NCBI RefSeq assembly: GCF_910592395.1
Contig: NC_088319.1
Span: 9,922,001 to 9,986,000, forward strand
DNA from: Lineus longissimus
Lineage: Eukaryota; Nemertea; Pilidiophora; Heteronemertea; Lineidae
DNA: 64,000 nt
Direction: 5' to 3'
Shown here: one piece after another, positions 1 to 9,562 of the stretch
Layout: each line of letters opens with the position of its first letter
Position numbering within the stretch: position 1 is the stretch's first letter
The notes under the pieces: generated by a model
Told to the model about the DNA's origin: nothing
Database searches by the model: none
What the model saw: the letters and a program-made list of their open reading frames with translations, nothing else
Program-made: the position numbers and the translations under genes

Positions 1-2022
1 GGGACGATTGGTGCCCAAAGGGGTCCCCAGTCCCAAACATGTTGAGGTACGGAGTGAAACTAGATTTCAACCGTACCCCCCCCGACTACCATATATCCAA
101 CCCCAGTTCAGCCACCGAAAGACCCAGTCAAGGCCTCTGCCCTCCAAGCAGAGGTCGCGACATTACTGGAGAAGCAAGCTATCCAGGTCCTTCAAGATCC
201 ATGCTCCCCGGCTTTTACAGCCACGTTTTCTTGGTTCCCAAGAAAGCAGGGACATGGAGGCTGATCATAGACCTTTCCAGGTTATACAACTTCTTGAATG
301 TTCCTCATTTCAGGATGGAAACCACCAGGTCTATAGCAACGGCGATACAGCCCACCGATTGGGCGGTATCGATGGATTTAATGGATGCGTACTTACATGT
401 ACCGATCCATCCAGACTATCAACACTTCCTTCGATTCCATTACGAAGGAAAGACGTATCAATTCAGGGCCCTGCCGTTCGGTCTGGCATCGGCACCCCTA
501 ATTTTTACGATGATAGTCACAGCCTTCGTCGCTCCCTTTCACGTGATGGGGTTCAAGCTCCATCACTACCTAGACGATTGGCTACTCCGTTGCAAATCGC
601 GGGAACTACTACTGCAACAACTTCAGGTTCTAAAGCAAAAAGTAGTTTCCGCAGGTTGGATTATCAACGAAACAAAGTCAGAATTCATACCATCCCAAGA
701 CTTCGTTTACGTTGGAGTTCGGTTCCTTACGGCCATAGGGAAAATGCTGCCCCCCCTAGACAGGATAAAGAAAAATTCTTCATCTCGTCGCAGAATTCAG
801 AGGAAGGACTCAAGCTCCCGCAAGGCGATGCTTGAGCCTTTTGGGACTTCTGAATTCGGCAGCAGACCAAATCCCCCTTGGCCGTCTATATATGCGTCCC
901 ATCCAGATGTTTCTAATGTCTCTATGGAAACCCCACAGGGACCCATTAGACAAGTTGGTATTGATACCTCAATACCTACTCAAGAACGTCTGGAACTTCT
1001 GGGAGTCGGAGACTCGTCTCCAAAGCGGTGTAGATCTTGCTCCACCGCCCCCAGAAGTGTCCCTGTTCACAGATGCTTCCCTACTAGGGTGGGGAGCACA
1101 TCTGAACAACGGGGACATGTCCATAAGAGGTCTATGGACAAGGGAGGAGACCATTCTTCCAATAAATATATTGGAAATGAAGGCTGTCCTTCTTGCCGTG
1201 AGGGCTCTTTCCCTTCGCCTGAAGAATCGGAGAGTAACCCTGTTCTCCGACAATTCTACAGTAGTAGCATATGTCAGGAGACAGGGAGGCACAAAGTCCG
1301 GCATTCTTTGCCAGCTAACTTGGGAGCTTTACCATCTTTGTGCCGACCTTGGAGTATCGATATGTGCCAGACACATACCGGGCAATCGCAACATCCTTGC
1401 CGACGCCCTGTCCCGTCAGAACAAGCTAGTTCAGACAGAGTGGACACTCCATCAGGAGATTGTAGACGACCTTTGTCGCCTTTGGCAATCTCCGAAGGTA
1501 GATCTGTTCGCCACCAGGCTGAACAATCGCCTTCCCATCTATTACTCTCCACTTCCGGACGAAGAGGCCCTGGAAGTCGACAGCCTTACAGCCTCTTGGG
1601 TCGGGCTGAACGCATATGCGTTTCCACCCCTCCCTCTCATCCAACCAGTCCTGAACAAGATCTTGACCAGCCATCCGGTGAGAATAACTCTCATCGCACC
1701 TTGCTGGCCAAATCAGGCCTGGTTCCCAGCCTTGCTGGAGCTCCTGATAGATCACCCCAGGAGTCTTCCTACTTGGAAGCACCTCCTGTGGCACCCCCTG
1801 GGGAGATGCTACCACCAGAACCCTGGATTTTTCAAGTTTCACGCCTGGAACTTATCCAGTTGCATCTCCACCAATGAGGCTTTTCGGACATCGCTGTCAA
1901 GCGCATGTCCGCACCTCAAAGGGGGTCTACCCTTGATGTGTATCAAGGAAAGTGGTCTACCTTCACTTCCTGGTGCAGGGAGAACGGAGTTAATCCGATC
2001 TCTCCCTCTATATACAGATTAG
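1..2022 (+). pseudogene. DIRS reverse transcriptase-RNase H polyprotein, frameshifted, 5' partial
   Basis: The RT runs in frame 3 from the window edge: the finger-palm segment GFYSHVFLVPKKAGTWRLI is near 210-265 and the catalytic YLDD is at 567-578. RNase H follows in frame 1, with FTDASLLGWGAHL near 1070, then EMKAV, SDNSTVVAYV and HIPGNRNILADALSR near 1375-1420. A conserved DIRS downstream segment (DLFATRLNNRLP) follows to about 1880. Three frame breaks are visible. A short stretch at about 137-208 reads sensibly only in frame 2, which implies two compensating indels. A single-base indel in the A5 run at 771-775 separates RT from RNase H. The RNase H frame stays open to 2022 and overlaps the recombinase frame, as is usual in DIRS. 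Function would be copying element RNA to DNA, but this copy cannot make the full protein without frameshifting. Confidence 0.88.
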
Positions 2023-2912
2023 TTGATTTCCTTATTGAATTATTCACGGAAAGACAACTATCTGTCACGGCTATAAAAGGGTACAAGTCCGCCATCGCTT
2101 CTACCCTCCGTGTTTTAAGCACCTGGGATCTTCGTTGGGAGGACCAAATAACCCCTCTTTTCAGAGGAATGTTATTAGAGCGTCCTAGACCGGTTCACAA
2201 CACCCCTAAATGGGACCTTTCTGTTGTCCTTAAGGTGCTCATGAGGCATCCTTTTGAACCCATGTCTATTTCATCCATGAAATATCTGACACTCAACACG
2301 GTCTTTCTAGTAGCCTTGGCTACCGCCCAACGGAGATCAGAGCTCCATGCACTTTCTTTTAAGAAGCTGGCTTTTAGAGAGGGAGGGGAGGTTATCCTGG
2401 CTTTTATACCAGGATTTCTGGCGAAGAACCAGGGACCGGCCGCCTCTCGGCCCCCGGTTACTATTCCCTCTCTGTCAGGAACGATCTCTTATGATCTTCC
2501 TGACAGAACTTTATGTCCCGTCAGGGCCCTAAAGTTCTACATAAATAGGACAAAACCTCCCGGTATCCGCCAGGGGAGAGAGCGTTTGTTTTTGTCCTAT
2601 AAGGAGGGAAATAAACGAGAGATAGCGGCCGCCACTATTTCAAGGTGGATTGTGGAGACTATTCGTCTTTCCTACAACACCTTGAAGACTTCCTCTGATC
2701 TTCGTGCGCTAGCTAACATCTCAGCGCACGAAGTTAGAGCACTAGCCACCTCCTGGGCTAACTACCGAGGAGTTGCTCTTCAAGAAGTCGTTTCCGCTGC
2801 ATGTTGGAGTAATCACTCCACATTCTCTCGTTTCTACCTACGAGACGTTTCTTCCCTCGTAGATGGCATGCACACAATCGGCCCGATTGTGTCTGCGGGG
2901 CATGTTGTTTGA
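1905..2912 (+). CDS. DIRS tyrosine recombinase
   Basis: The 335-residue open frame starts at an ATG inside the overlapping RNase H frame. It has the lambda-integrase-type catalytic signature: a first Arg in TAQRRSELHAL (about residue 144), the HxxR box in SAHEVRALATSW (about residue 276) and the nucleophilic Tyr in FSRFYLRDV (about residue 314). The N-terminal SAM-like core-binding region (about 10-110, with TAIKGYKSAIAS) also matches the family. In DIRS elements this enzyme inserts the circular DNA copy. No stop or frameshift is seen, unlike the RT upstream. Stop codon at 2910-2912. Confidence 0.9.
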   Translation: MSAPQRGSTLDVYQGKWSTFTSWCRENGVNPISPSIYRLVDFLIELFTERQLSVTAIKGYKSAIASTLRVLSTWDLRWEDQITPLFRGMLLERPRPVHNTPKWDLSVVLKVLMRHPFEPMSISSMKYLTLNTVFLVALATAQRRSELHALSFKKLAFREGGEVILAFIPGFLAKNQGPAASRPPVTIPSLSGTISYDLPDRTLCPVRALKFYINRTKPPGIRQGRERLFLSYKEGNKREIAAATISRWIVETIRLSYNTLKTSSDLRALANISAHEVRALATSWANYRGVALQEVVSAACWSNHSTFSRFYLRDVSSLVDGMHTIGPIVSAGHVV

Positions 2913-3340
2913 TCCTGGCTAGATCAAAAAAGGGGGGGAAGCCCGATTGAAGAGTCAAACGCGCATCTTGCGCCATTTTTGATATGCCCTATCTTCAACA
3001 TCCAGGCAACCCCTAGTAGACTAGAAAGGACGCAATTTCTTATTGTTGTTTAGCAATAACTCATTCTACACCCTTCAACATGCCTTACTTGCTCTAAGCT
3101 CTGTTGCCGGAAAGAAGATGGTTTTATTACGCAATTCTAGCGCTTTCCGGAGAATGGGTCTATTACTCTCTATAATATGATTGTAATACCGAGATCAAAA
3201 TACCGGTCCTCCGGTTCTCCCCATTTCTTTCCCATGGCGGTCCTCCTTAGCTAATATGCCGGTGGTGCCTCCTGGATGGAACAACAGCTCAGCCTTAGGT
3301 AAGTCCTCGTTTCCCACCTCCAATAGGTTGCTGGGATTCG
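2913..3340 (+). other. DIRS 3' untranslated region
   Basis: No ORF of interest. The stretch links the recombinase stop to the terminal palindromes and contains a G-rich run near 2930-2940. Assigned to the DIRS element by position only. Confidence 0.5.
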
Positions 3341-3702
3341 ATGCAAAAGTGTTCCATAGGTAAGTTTGAATGACACAAAATGCCCATTTCCTTACAAGAA
3401 ATGGCCATTTTGTTAGTTCATACTTACCTATGGAACACGGCCCTCCCGCCGTCCCCACAAACGGGACATACTCTTTATTAACGCTCAAGAGTAAAGACTA
3501 AATATGGCGGCATGAGATCGGCGCGATCTCGCGGGATCGGTCGGGGCGCCGCCTGGCGGCCGAGCTGTTAACTCAGTTCTCCCTTTAGAAAATTAAAGGG
3601 ATACTCTTGTGTTTGAGCCCAAATGGAGTAACATGCAAAAGTGTTCCATAGGTAAGTATGAACTAACAAAATGGCCATTTCTTGTAAGGAAATGGGCATT
3701 TT
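3341..3702. repeat. DIRS terminal and internal complementary repeats
   Basis: A block at about 3376-3437 is the exact reverse complement of about 62 bases at 3641-3702. In addition, the 25 bases starting at 3341 recur almost exactly in direct orientation at 3633. The first block is itself a hairpin, with TTCCATAGGTAAG at its left and CTTACCTATGGAA at its right. This mix of inverted terminal repeat and internal complementary region is what DIRS elements use to circularise. Between the blocks (about 3500-3570) is a GC-rich stretch unlike its surroundings. Confidence 0.75.
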
Positions 3703-3710
3703 ATTTGCCG

Positions 3711-4249
3711 ATTTCGAACGACAACGTTATTAAAATCAAAAGATCTCTGGTGTAAACCCTTAACGGCCATTAAACTCGTGTAAATGTAACGGTTACTCTG
3801 TGAATATAATGTTGTTCAAATTTGTAAATAAAAAAGACTCGTTGTTTTGTAAACATTTTATTTATCTATTTTATTTATCTAACATTAGTTGAGAATCAAA
3901 GCTGTTCCCCTCGACGCTTAATCGACCTGCACTGGTCATGTTGGATACTTCTGCTCAAGTGGACCTGAATGCCCCCCTCCCCCCCCTTCTCCCTCTGATA
4001 AAAGCAACCAAGGTTTCTATGAGGAGTAAATAGTCTATCCGTTTCTCCCAAATGCCGAACCGAATGTTTTGTGACTGGTACCTTATAGATTTCACCAGCA
4101 ATAGATTTGATCAGTATATCAGAGCACTATAGTATTGCACTGGTCGCACTCATTTTCATAGTAACACACATACATGTGAACATACGCATGTACACTGATG
4201 ATAAAACGTTTCATTGGGAAACTAAAAACTCTTAGATATTTTCATAAAT
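3711..4249. other. AT-rich stretch, nothing recognised
   Basis: AT-rich sequence between the DIRS end and the Polinton remnant, with a C-rich run near 3970-3990. I see no gene or repeat structure in it. Confidence 0.4.
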
Positions 4250-4849
4250 ATTCGATTTTAACAAAGATTTTATTTTTGTTTACGATAGGATGAGTGAAGA
4301 TGATCTGTTTGATTTGGAATACTTCCTCAGTGAAGTTGGGAAGGTAGCCTATATCGAAAATGTCATTTTCTGTTAAAAGTTGCTTGAAGTGTTTATTGTA
4401 GAATTCTGTACCGTCATCAAACTTGATCTTTTCTGGTTTGGCTTCTCTGAAAAGCAGTTTAAATGCATCTCTGATTTCTTCTCCTCTCTTACTGGTAGAG
4501 CCCAAGAGTAACGACTGAATAGATCTATGACCGTTAAAATGAATCTGAATCCTTTATTCTTACTCTCAAATTGCTGCATGTCAACCAGGTCAGCTTGCCA
4601 CTGTTGATTGATGTATGATACCATTGTCTTTCTGAAGGTGGAGTTCTTAATGGCTGATTTGTGTACTTGGTGAGTTGGTAGTGTGAGTTGGTAGTGTGTC
4701 TTGGAATTCTTTCACTTATTTGTACTCGTACGTTTCTCATCTACCTTGACTTGTTCCCTCATTTTACTCAAAGAACTGTAAGCCACAGGACTCTCGGGGT
4801 TGTAGTACAAATCCCTTAGATACTGTTCTTTGGTATCATCTTTTACATT
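4250..4849 (-). pseudogene. Polinton/Maverick integrase, decayed
   Basis: Read on the minus strand from about 4849, three frames in turn give recognisable pieces of the retroviral-type integrase of Polinton/Maverick DNA transposons: an N-terminal YLRDLYYNPESPVAYSS segment, then QWQADLVDM with the first catalytic Asp, FILTVIDLFSRYSWALPV, and DDGTEFYN with the second catalytic Asp. The frame changes at least twice and the region containing the third acidic residue and the chromodomain is not recognisable. It is divergent from the ATPase next door, with only about 10 bases between them. A dead gene; described only as a remnant. Confidence 0.85.
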
Positions 4850-4856
4850 CATTTAA

Positions 4857-5370
4857 ATGGGTGAAGTATTTATTTACGAGCCATATAACATGCTAATTTC
4901 TGGAGTCGCCAATTGTGGTAAGACACATTTTGCTCTTGACCTCTTAGAAAAGGAGTATCGTAACAAGTTCCAGAGCATAGTCATTTTCTGTCCAACATAT
5001 TTCAACAATAAGACATATGACAGAAAATGGATTTACCAAGACAACCACGTCTACATAATTAATCCTGAAGCAGTGGCCAGTGATTTGGACATTGTCCTTA
5101 GATTTGCTACTCTAACCTTCAAAGGAACAGACAACATTATTCCTAATTGGTGACTGTTCTAATTTGAGAGACACAAAAAAAAGGTGTCCGAGTTATGTAA
5201 TCTTGCCTTTTCCGGTAGGCACTACAATCTGACTGTTCGGTTTATATATTGGTTCAGAAGTACAGTTCAGTCGTTAAGGACTTCAGAGAGAACATCAGAC
5301 TCTTAAAGTCCTGTTTTAACAAGGATGAATCAGCCATGAAATTCCTAAGGCCAAAAGACAGTATTACATA
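4857..5370 (+). pseudogene. Polinton/Maverick packaging ATPase, frameshifted
   Basis: The first 98 codons (4857-5153) contain a Walker A loop in SGVANCGKTHFALDLL and match the FtsK/HerA-type genome-packaging ATPase of Polintons. The frame then closes. Further family segments continue in other frames to about 5370, including SNLRDTKKR near 5160, LAFSGRHYNLTV near 5205 and QKYSSVVKDFRENI near 5255. So at least two frameshifts and a stop break the gene. Together with the divergent integrase this identifies about 1.1 kb of an old Polinton; no capsid, protease or polymerase gene is present here. Confidence 0.85.
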
Positions 5371-5660
5371 GAAGAACTTGAAAGTGAAAAGGGGATCAAA
5401 ATTAATCATCAGGCTGAAACATCCATTCGGGTTTACTCTATCTCCTTTTAATTAACTTCTCTTCATCTTTCTAACAAAAAGGTAAAAGACCCTGTGTACA
5501 CTGGCAACATTTCAGGGAACAACAGGACACAACACAAGTGGACACAACCAGACACAAAAAATAGGCCTGTGTACACTAGCTAGATAACAAGTTTGGATAC
5601 ATGTTTGGATACTTGTTGCTAGATGTGTCCAGAAAATGAGCGGGAAAGCATATTTCCTGA
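5371..5660. other. Spacer between Polinton and Harbinger remnants
   Basis: No ORF recognised. Contains short direct repeats (GTGTACACT at about 5496 and 5571; TTTGGATAC twice near 5590-5610) that could be relics of element ends. Confidence 0.35.
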
Positions 5661-5870
5661 AGAAAAATTGCTCCTACAAAGAGGAAAAAACTTGTTGTGG
5701 CAGCAGCGGTAATTTTTACAGTGATTTTGGAGAGAAGGAGGGCACAGAGGATGAAAGAAAAGAGACTGTGGACAAGGCCATGGATAACATTGAGAGAAAG
5801 ACATGGGGCCTACCATTGTCTGCTGAAAGAGCTGAGGATGGGGGACAAACCCTCCAACAAAAAGTGAAAG
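5661..5870 (+). pseudogene. PIF/Harbinger transposase N-terminal fragment
   Basis: In frame 3, between stops, the translation contains RRRAQRMKEKRLWTRPWI followed by HGAYHCLLKELRMGD. This arrangement (basic stretch, W-x-R-x-W, then GAYH-x-L-x-x-ELR) is typical of the N-terminus of metazoan PIF/Harbinger transposases. Only about 65 residues are present and a stop follows; no DDE catalytic region is found downstream before the pogo element. The second frame over the same bases (5636-5953) is open by chance and does not look like a protein. Confidence 0.6.
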
Positions 5871-6339
5871 AAGGATCGGCGCTCTTGGGAGGTGTCACAT
5901 CGTTCTTGGAAGAATTTCTTTGTCCCTCTTGTTCTTGTGTCCTTTGCATTTAGGCCCCTAGGCATGATGGGGAGATGTCGATGGTGTTGTTGGTAATTCT
6001 AAAGAGGGCTATTAAAGATGCTTGCTTTCTTCTTTGTTCTAGGGAGTTCCAACTTGGGTCCTAATAGGAAGCTGGTTTATTGTGCCGGGTGTTCTTTGGC
6101 GATAGGTTTTGGTTACAAAATGGGCTGCACTTCACTGGATCTTTACGACTGTCGCAATGTATTTTTTCGAGTATAAGCTTCAAAGAGACCCCACGCAGGC
6201 TAGCTGACGAACAAGGGGTGGTCAGGCTCCGTTGAATTTTGAATTGGCCTCATGATGCTTGCCAGGGGTTTATTCGGAAAAAGCTCCCCAATAAGCTCAA
6301 TTCAAAGCAAGTTTTAAGCAAAACTATAGCATGCCGAGA

Positions 6340-6435
6340 GATGTGTCAACAATGGGGAGACAAAGTCGGTGACTACAAGGAAGACTGGAGTGATCTGAAT
6401 AAAGACTGTTAAACTTCATGTACAAAAGCCCTTTA
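6340..6435 (+). repeat. Left copy of an inverted pair flanking the pogo element
   Basis: This stretch, reading ...VGDYKEDWSDLNKDC and a stop on the plus strand, is about 85% identical over about 65 bases to the reverse complement of 10266-10340. The match covers the end of a coding-like frame and continues into the presumed 3' untranslated sequence (TTAAACTTCATGTACAAAAG). The remaining sequence at 5871-6339 and 6436-6558 shows nothing I recognise. Confidence 0.6.
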
Positions 6436-6560
6436 TGTCCCAACCATTAAGTAGATCATTCACTTGTATTCACATACTGGTTGTCTCAACAGACAATGTC
6501 CGTGCACCTCTCATTAAGATACAATATTGCACTGAATTTTGAAAGTTTACTGCAAATGTA

Positions 6561-6583
6561 GGGGAGAAAGGGGCGTGTCCGCC
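6561..6583 (+). repeat. Left terminal inverted repeat of the pogo-like element
   Basis: Matches the reverse complement of 10186-10208 over the first 21 bases without mismatch. The first copy of the 14-bp subterminal motif (GGGGCGTGTCCGCC) lies within it. Confidence 0.93.
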
Positions 6584-7006
6584 TATGGGGCGTGTCCGCC
6601 TCCCCGTCTTTTCTCAGATATGGTAATCGTGCTCCGGAAAACAACGGTAGTCCCACCTCACGTGACCCATTAGGCGTGTCCTTCAACCTTTTGCGTCGTG
6701 GTAACCACGATCTCGGAACTTAAAAAGTCATTAGTTCGTTTTGACCCCACGTAAGTAAAAAAATTGGCCTACATATATCATGTGTTTTCGGTGCTGATCC
6801 CTTAGAATATCAATTTAGGTATATTATTACTAGATACTGTATGTATGAAGCTACGTAAATACTGTGATCACAGTGCAGAAAACCTCACGTGCTTCTGGTG
6901 GCATGCGTGTTTTTGGCCAGAGGTCAAATGGGGCGAGTTCGCCGCTTGAGAACGGGGCGTGTTCGCCGAGGGGACGGACACGCCCCGTGAACGGCGGACT
7001 CGCCCC
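6570..7006. promoter_or_regulatory. Left subterminal cluster of 14-bp GGGGCG motifs
   Basis: Six copies of GGGGCG(T/A)GT(C/T)CGCC or its complement lie at about 6570, 6587, 6930, 6954, 6972 and 6993. The first four are direct and the last two inverted, so the inner group forms a palindrome-like array just upstream of the transposase. By analogy with other transposons they are probably transposase-binding sites and may include its promoter. This is inference from repetition and position. Confidence 0.7.
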
Positions 7007-7171
7007 GTCAGTGCATATAGTGGTCTAAAGTGTCTTCGATCAGCCATGCCTTGGGCTCATTGCAATATATAATGATATAAAGTAAGAAGCATTTATAAGG
7101 TAGGCCTAAATGGTTGATATTCTGTAAGTTTTTTACAATATTCTGATACATTTTTGTTTTATAATTTCAGC

Positions 7172-9562
7172 ATGGTGCGGAATTACATCAGAAAGACCAA
7201 GAAGGGGAAAGTCCCACTACAAACCATGCAACTAGCAGCAGATCACTATCTGAACACCGAAGATGGCACCAAAGTAACGGCGGATGTGTTCGGCATACCA
7301 CGGTCAACGCTGAGGGACTTTTTAAACAGGATGAGACATCTAGATGAAAAGGGGGCAGAAACAAAGGCCACCGTTGGATATTCTTGTCCAGGAATGATCT
7401 TCACACCAGCTCAAGAAGAGGAACTGTCGAAGTACCTTAAACGGGCAGCTGACATATACTATGGCCTGTCCCCCAAGGAGGTTCGCCAGCTTGCTTATCA
7501 ATGTGCGAAGAAATACGAAATAAAGATGCCAATGTCCTGGCCTGAAAAAGAAATGGCAGGGGCAGATTGGTTTACATCGTTTCTCAAAAGGAACCAAACT
7601 TTGTCACTGCGCACACCGGAGGCCACCAGTCTGGGTAGGGCTACTGCTTTCAACAAGGCCAACGTCGCCCTTTTCTTTGCGAAGTTGACAAAGGTTATGG
7701 ACAAATACAAATTCGCGGCGAAGGACATCTGGAACAGCGACGAGACGGGTGCGACAACCGTACTGAAGCCACCTAAGGTGGTGGCGACAAAGGGAATGAA
7801 ACAACTTGGTTCCGCTACTTCTGCAGAAAGAGGGACTCTGGTAACTGTGTGCGCAGCAATCGCATCAAGTGGGTCAAGCATCCCTCCGTTCTTTATTTTC
7901 CCAAGAACCCACTTTAAAAGTCACTTTCTGAGAGGAGCACCGTCTGGTTCTTTTGGGGCAGCTCATAAAAGTGGTTGGATGACTGATATAAACTTTCTGA
8001 AATTTCTGGTACACTTTGTCGCGAACGTTAGGCCTACAAAAGCAAGTCCTGTACTGCTGCTCCTGGACAATCACGACTCGCACCTTTCAATAGATGTTAT
8101 TGATTATGCGAAAAACAACGGAATCGTCATGCTGTCTTTTCCTCCCCACTGTTCCCACAAACTTCAACCTCTTGATGTCGCAGTCTTCGGATCCTTAAAA
8201 ACCAAGATGAAATCATCCATGGCCAACTGGATGCGGACTCATCCTGGTAGACCCGCCAGTATCTATGATCTCCCAGAAATCATTTGTCAACCATGGATGG
8301 AAGCATTCAACCAAAGCAATATCGCCTCGGGATTTGCTAAGGCGGGAATCTATCCATTCAACCCGAATATATTCACGGAAGATGACTTTGCTCCATCCTA
8401 TGTTACAGACAGACCGGACCCAACAATGGGGCCTAGCTCACATGAAAAACAAAAAGAGAATGCCGTTGGACAAAATGGGGAATCGCCAAACGCAAAGTCG
8501 AGTGAATCTATAATATGTATTGAGCAAAGCGACTTCAATGTGATTGATGTTCGTGGTGATGGCCATTGCCTACTATACGCTGCAGAGGCCAGTCTCAATG
8601 CAGATGGAGGATGTTTCAAGGACATCACATACTCTAGTCTATGTGATCGTTTAATGCAAGAAGTGACCGAGAATGAAGCATTTTATGCGGGCTTTGAGAC
8701 TGACATTGTCTCTGGGATTCGATATTTCGTTTTTGATAAAAAATATGACACGAATGCATGTGACATGGCGCTGGCAATTCTCTGTAATGCCCTCTGTATC
8801 AATGCAAATGTATACCAAGTAAGGGAAGACGGAGGATATGATGTAACCCAGATTATTCCCGGTCGCTCTGGTGTGGCGGCTACGACCACTATCTTGCTGC
8901 TAAGAAGTGGTGATGGACTGGATGCTCATTATTCAGGACTCTATTGTATTTCGCCAGAACCCCAGGGAGACACGCAAGGGAACATAAACATGCCTATTTC
9001 ATCTCTACAGTCCGATGCTCCAGCTGCAGAACCTTCAGATATGGCTGAAAACAATGACACATGTCCGTCTTCACTGTCTGCAGCATGTGATCCACCTGTA
9101 GACATTGGGCCTAGGAGTGGTTCCCCGACAGTGGGTCATGCGTTCTCTCCAGAATTGGTAAGACCACATCCTAAGGCACCCGCAAGGAAACAAGCAGTCA
9201 ACGGACGGAAAAGACGGACGGCGGCTGTCCTAACAGACACGCCTGAGATGAAGAAGCTGAGGTTGGAGAAGAAGACACAAGGCAAAGAAAAGGACAGAAA
9301 AAACAAGAAACAAGGCAAATGCAAGCGGAAAAAACCTTCTAAATCACCCAAGGCGAAACAAAGTCTTCGCTATGACGACGATGATAATGATGATTGGGAG
9401 TGTGTTTTCTGCCAGGGTCTATGGTCCAAATCCAAACCAAAGGAAATCTGGGTGGAATGCAAAAAGTGCAGACGTTGGGCACATGAGGACTGTACCGGGA
9501 ACGACAGTGCTAACTACATATGCCATGAATGTGACAACGATCCCAATGATGTTTACACATAA
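7172..9562 (+). CDS. Pogo-type transposase fused to OTU protease and PHD finger
   Basis: The 796-residue ORF is intact. Residues about 7-55 form a pipsqueak/CENP-B-type helix-turn-helix (DNA binding). A second CENP-B-like helical domain follows to about 150. The DDE_1 catalytic core has Asp190 (NSDETG), Asp299 (LLLLDNHDSH) and Asp335 (LQPLDVAVFG), the D-D-35-D spacing of pogo/Tigger. Residues about 455-590 look like an OTU cysteine protease: DVRGDGHCLLYA gives Asp463 and Cys466, and HYSGLYC gives His586. A Lys-rich stretch (about 690-730) may be a nuclear signal. Residues 744-787 form a C4HC3 PHD finger. I chose ATG 7172, which follows a good 3' splice site (TTTATAATTTCAG), so a 5' non-coding exon is possible. 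PHD fusions are known in pogo-like transposases; the OTU insertion is the odd part and could act in deubiquitination. Confidence 0.93.
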   Translation: MVRNYIRKTKKGKVPLQTMQLAADHYLNTEDGTKVTADVFGIPRSTLRDFLNRMRHLDEKGAETKATVGYSCPGMIFTPAQEEELSKYLKRAADIYYGLSPKEVRQLAYQCAKKYEIKMPMSWPEKEMAGADWFTSFLKRNQTLSLRTPEATSLGRATAFNKANVALFFAKLTKVMDKYKFAAKDIWNSDETGATTVLKPPKVVATKGMKQLGSATSAERGTLVTVCAAIASSGSSIPPFFIFPRTHFKSHFLRGAPSGSFGAAHKSGWMTDINFLKFLVHFVANVRPTKASPVLLLLDNHDSHLSIDVIDYAKNNGIVMLSFPPHCSHKLQPLDVAVFGSLKTKMKSSMANWMRTHPGRPASIYDLPEIICQPWMEAFNQSNIASGFAKAGIYPFNPNIFTEDDFAPSYVTDRPDPTMGPSSHEKQKENAVGQNGESPNAKSSESIICIEQSDFNVIDVRGDGHCLLYAAEASLNADGGCFKDITYSSLCDRLMQEVTENEAFYAGFETDIVSGIRYFVFDKKYDTNACDMALAILCNALCINANVYQVREDGGYDVTQIIPGRSGVAATTTILLLRSGDGLDAHYSGLYCISPEPQGDTQGNINMPISSLQSDAPAAEPSDMAENNDTCPSSLSAACDPPVDIGPRSGSPTVGHAFSPELVRPHPKAPARKQAVNGRKRRTAAVLTDTPEMKKLRLEKKTQGKEKDRKNKKQGKCKRKKPSKSPKAKQSLRYDDDDNDDWECVFCQGLWSKSKPKEIWVECKKCRRWAHEDCTGNDSANYICHECDNDPNDVYT

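Larger units (their letters stand above)
1..3710 (+). mobile_element. DIRS-like tyrosine-recombinase retrotransposon, right part
   Basis: The order reverse transcriptase, RNase H, tyrosine recombinase, then palindromic non-coding DNA is the hallmark of DIRS-order retrotransposons, which integrate through a circular intermediate and a tyrosine recombinase instead of a DDE integrase. The element runs off the left edge of the window: the RT frame is already open at base 1 and no gag-like ORF or left terminal repeat is present. The right limit near 3710 is inferred from the end of the inverted terminal repeat (see 3341-3702). The RT frame is broken but the recombinase frame is open, so this copy looks recently dead, though a read error in a homopolymer cannot be excluded for one of the breaks. 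Confidence 0.88.

Noticed and set aside
8-835. 275-codon frame at the left edge
   Set aside because: Mostly the wrong frame of the DIRS RT; only about 137-208 is real RT sequence, explained by compensating indels.
5636-5953. 105-codon plus-strand frame and 77-codon minus-strand frame
   Set aside because: Both are shadows of the Harbinger-like fragment in another frame.
7154-7171. Upstream start for the pogo transposase
   Set aside because: The in-frame extension has no ATG and overlaps a likely 3' splice site; ATG 7172 with MVRNYIRK is a better start.
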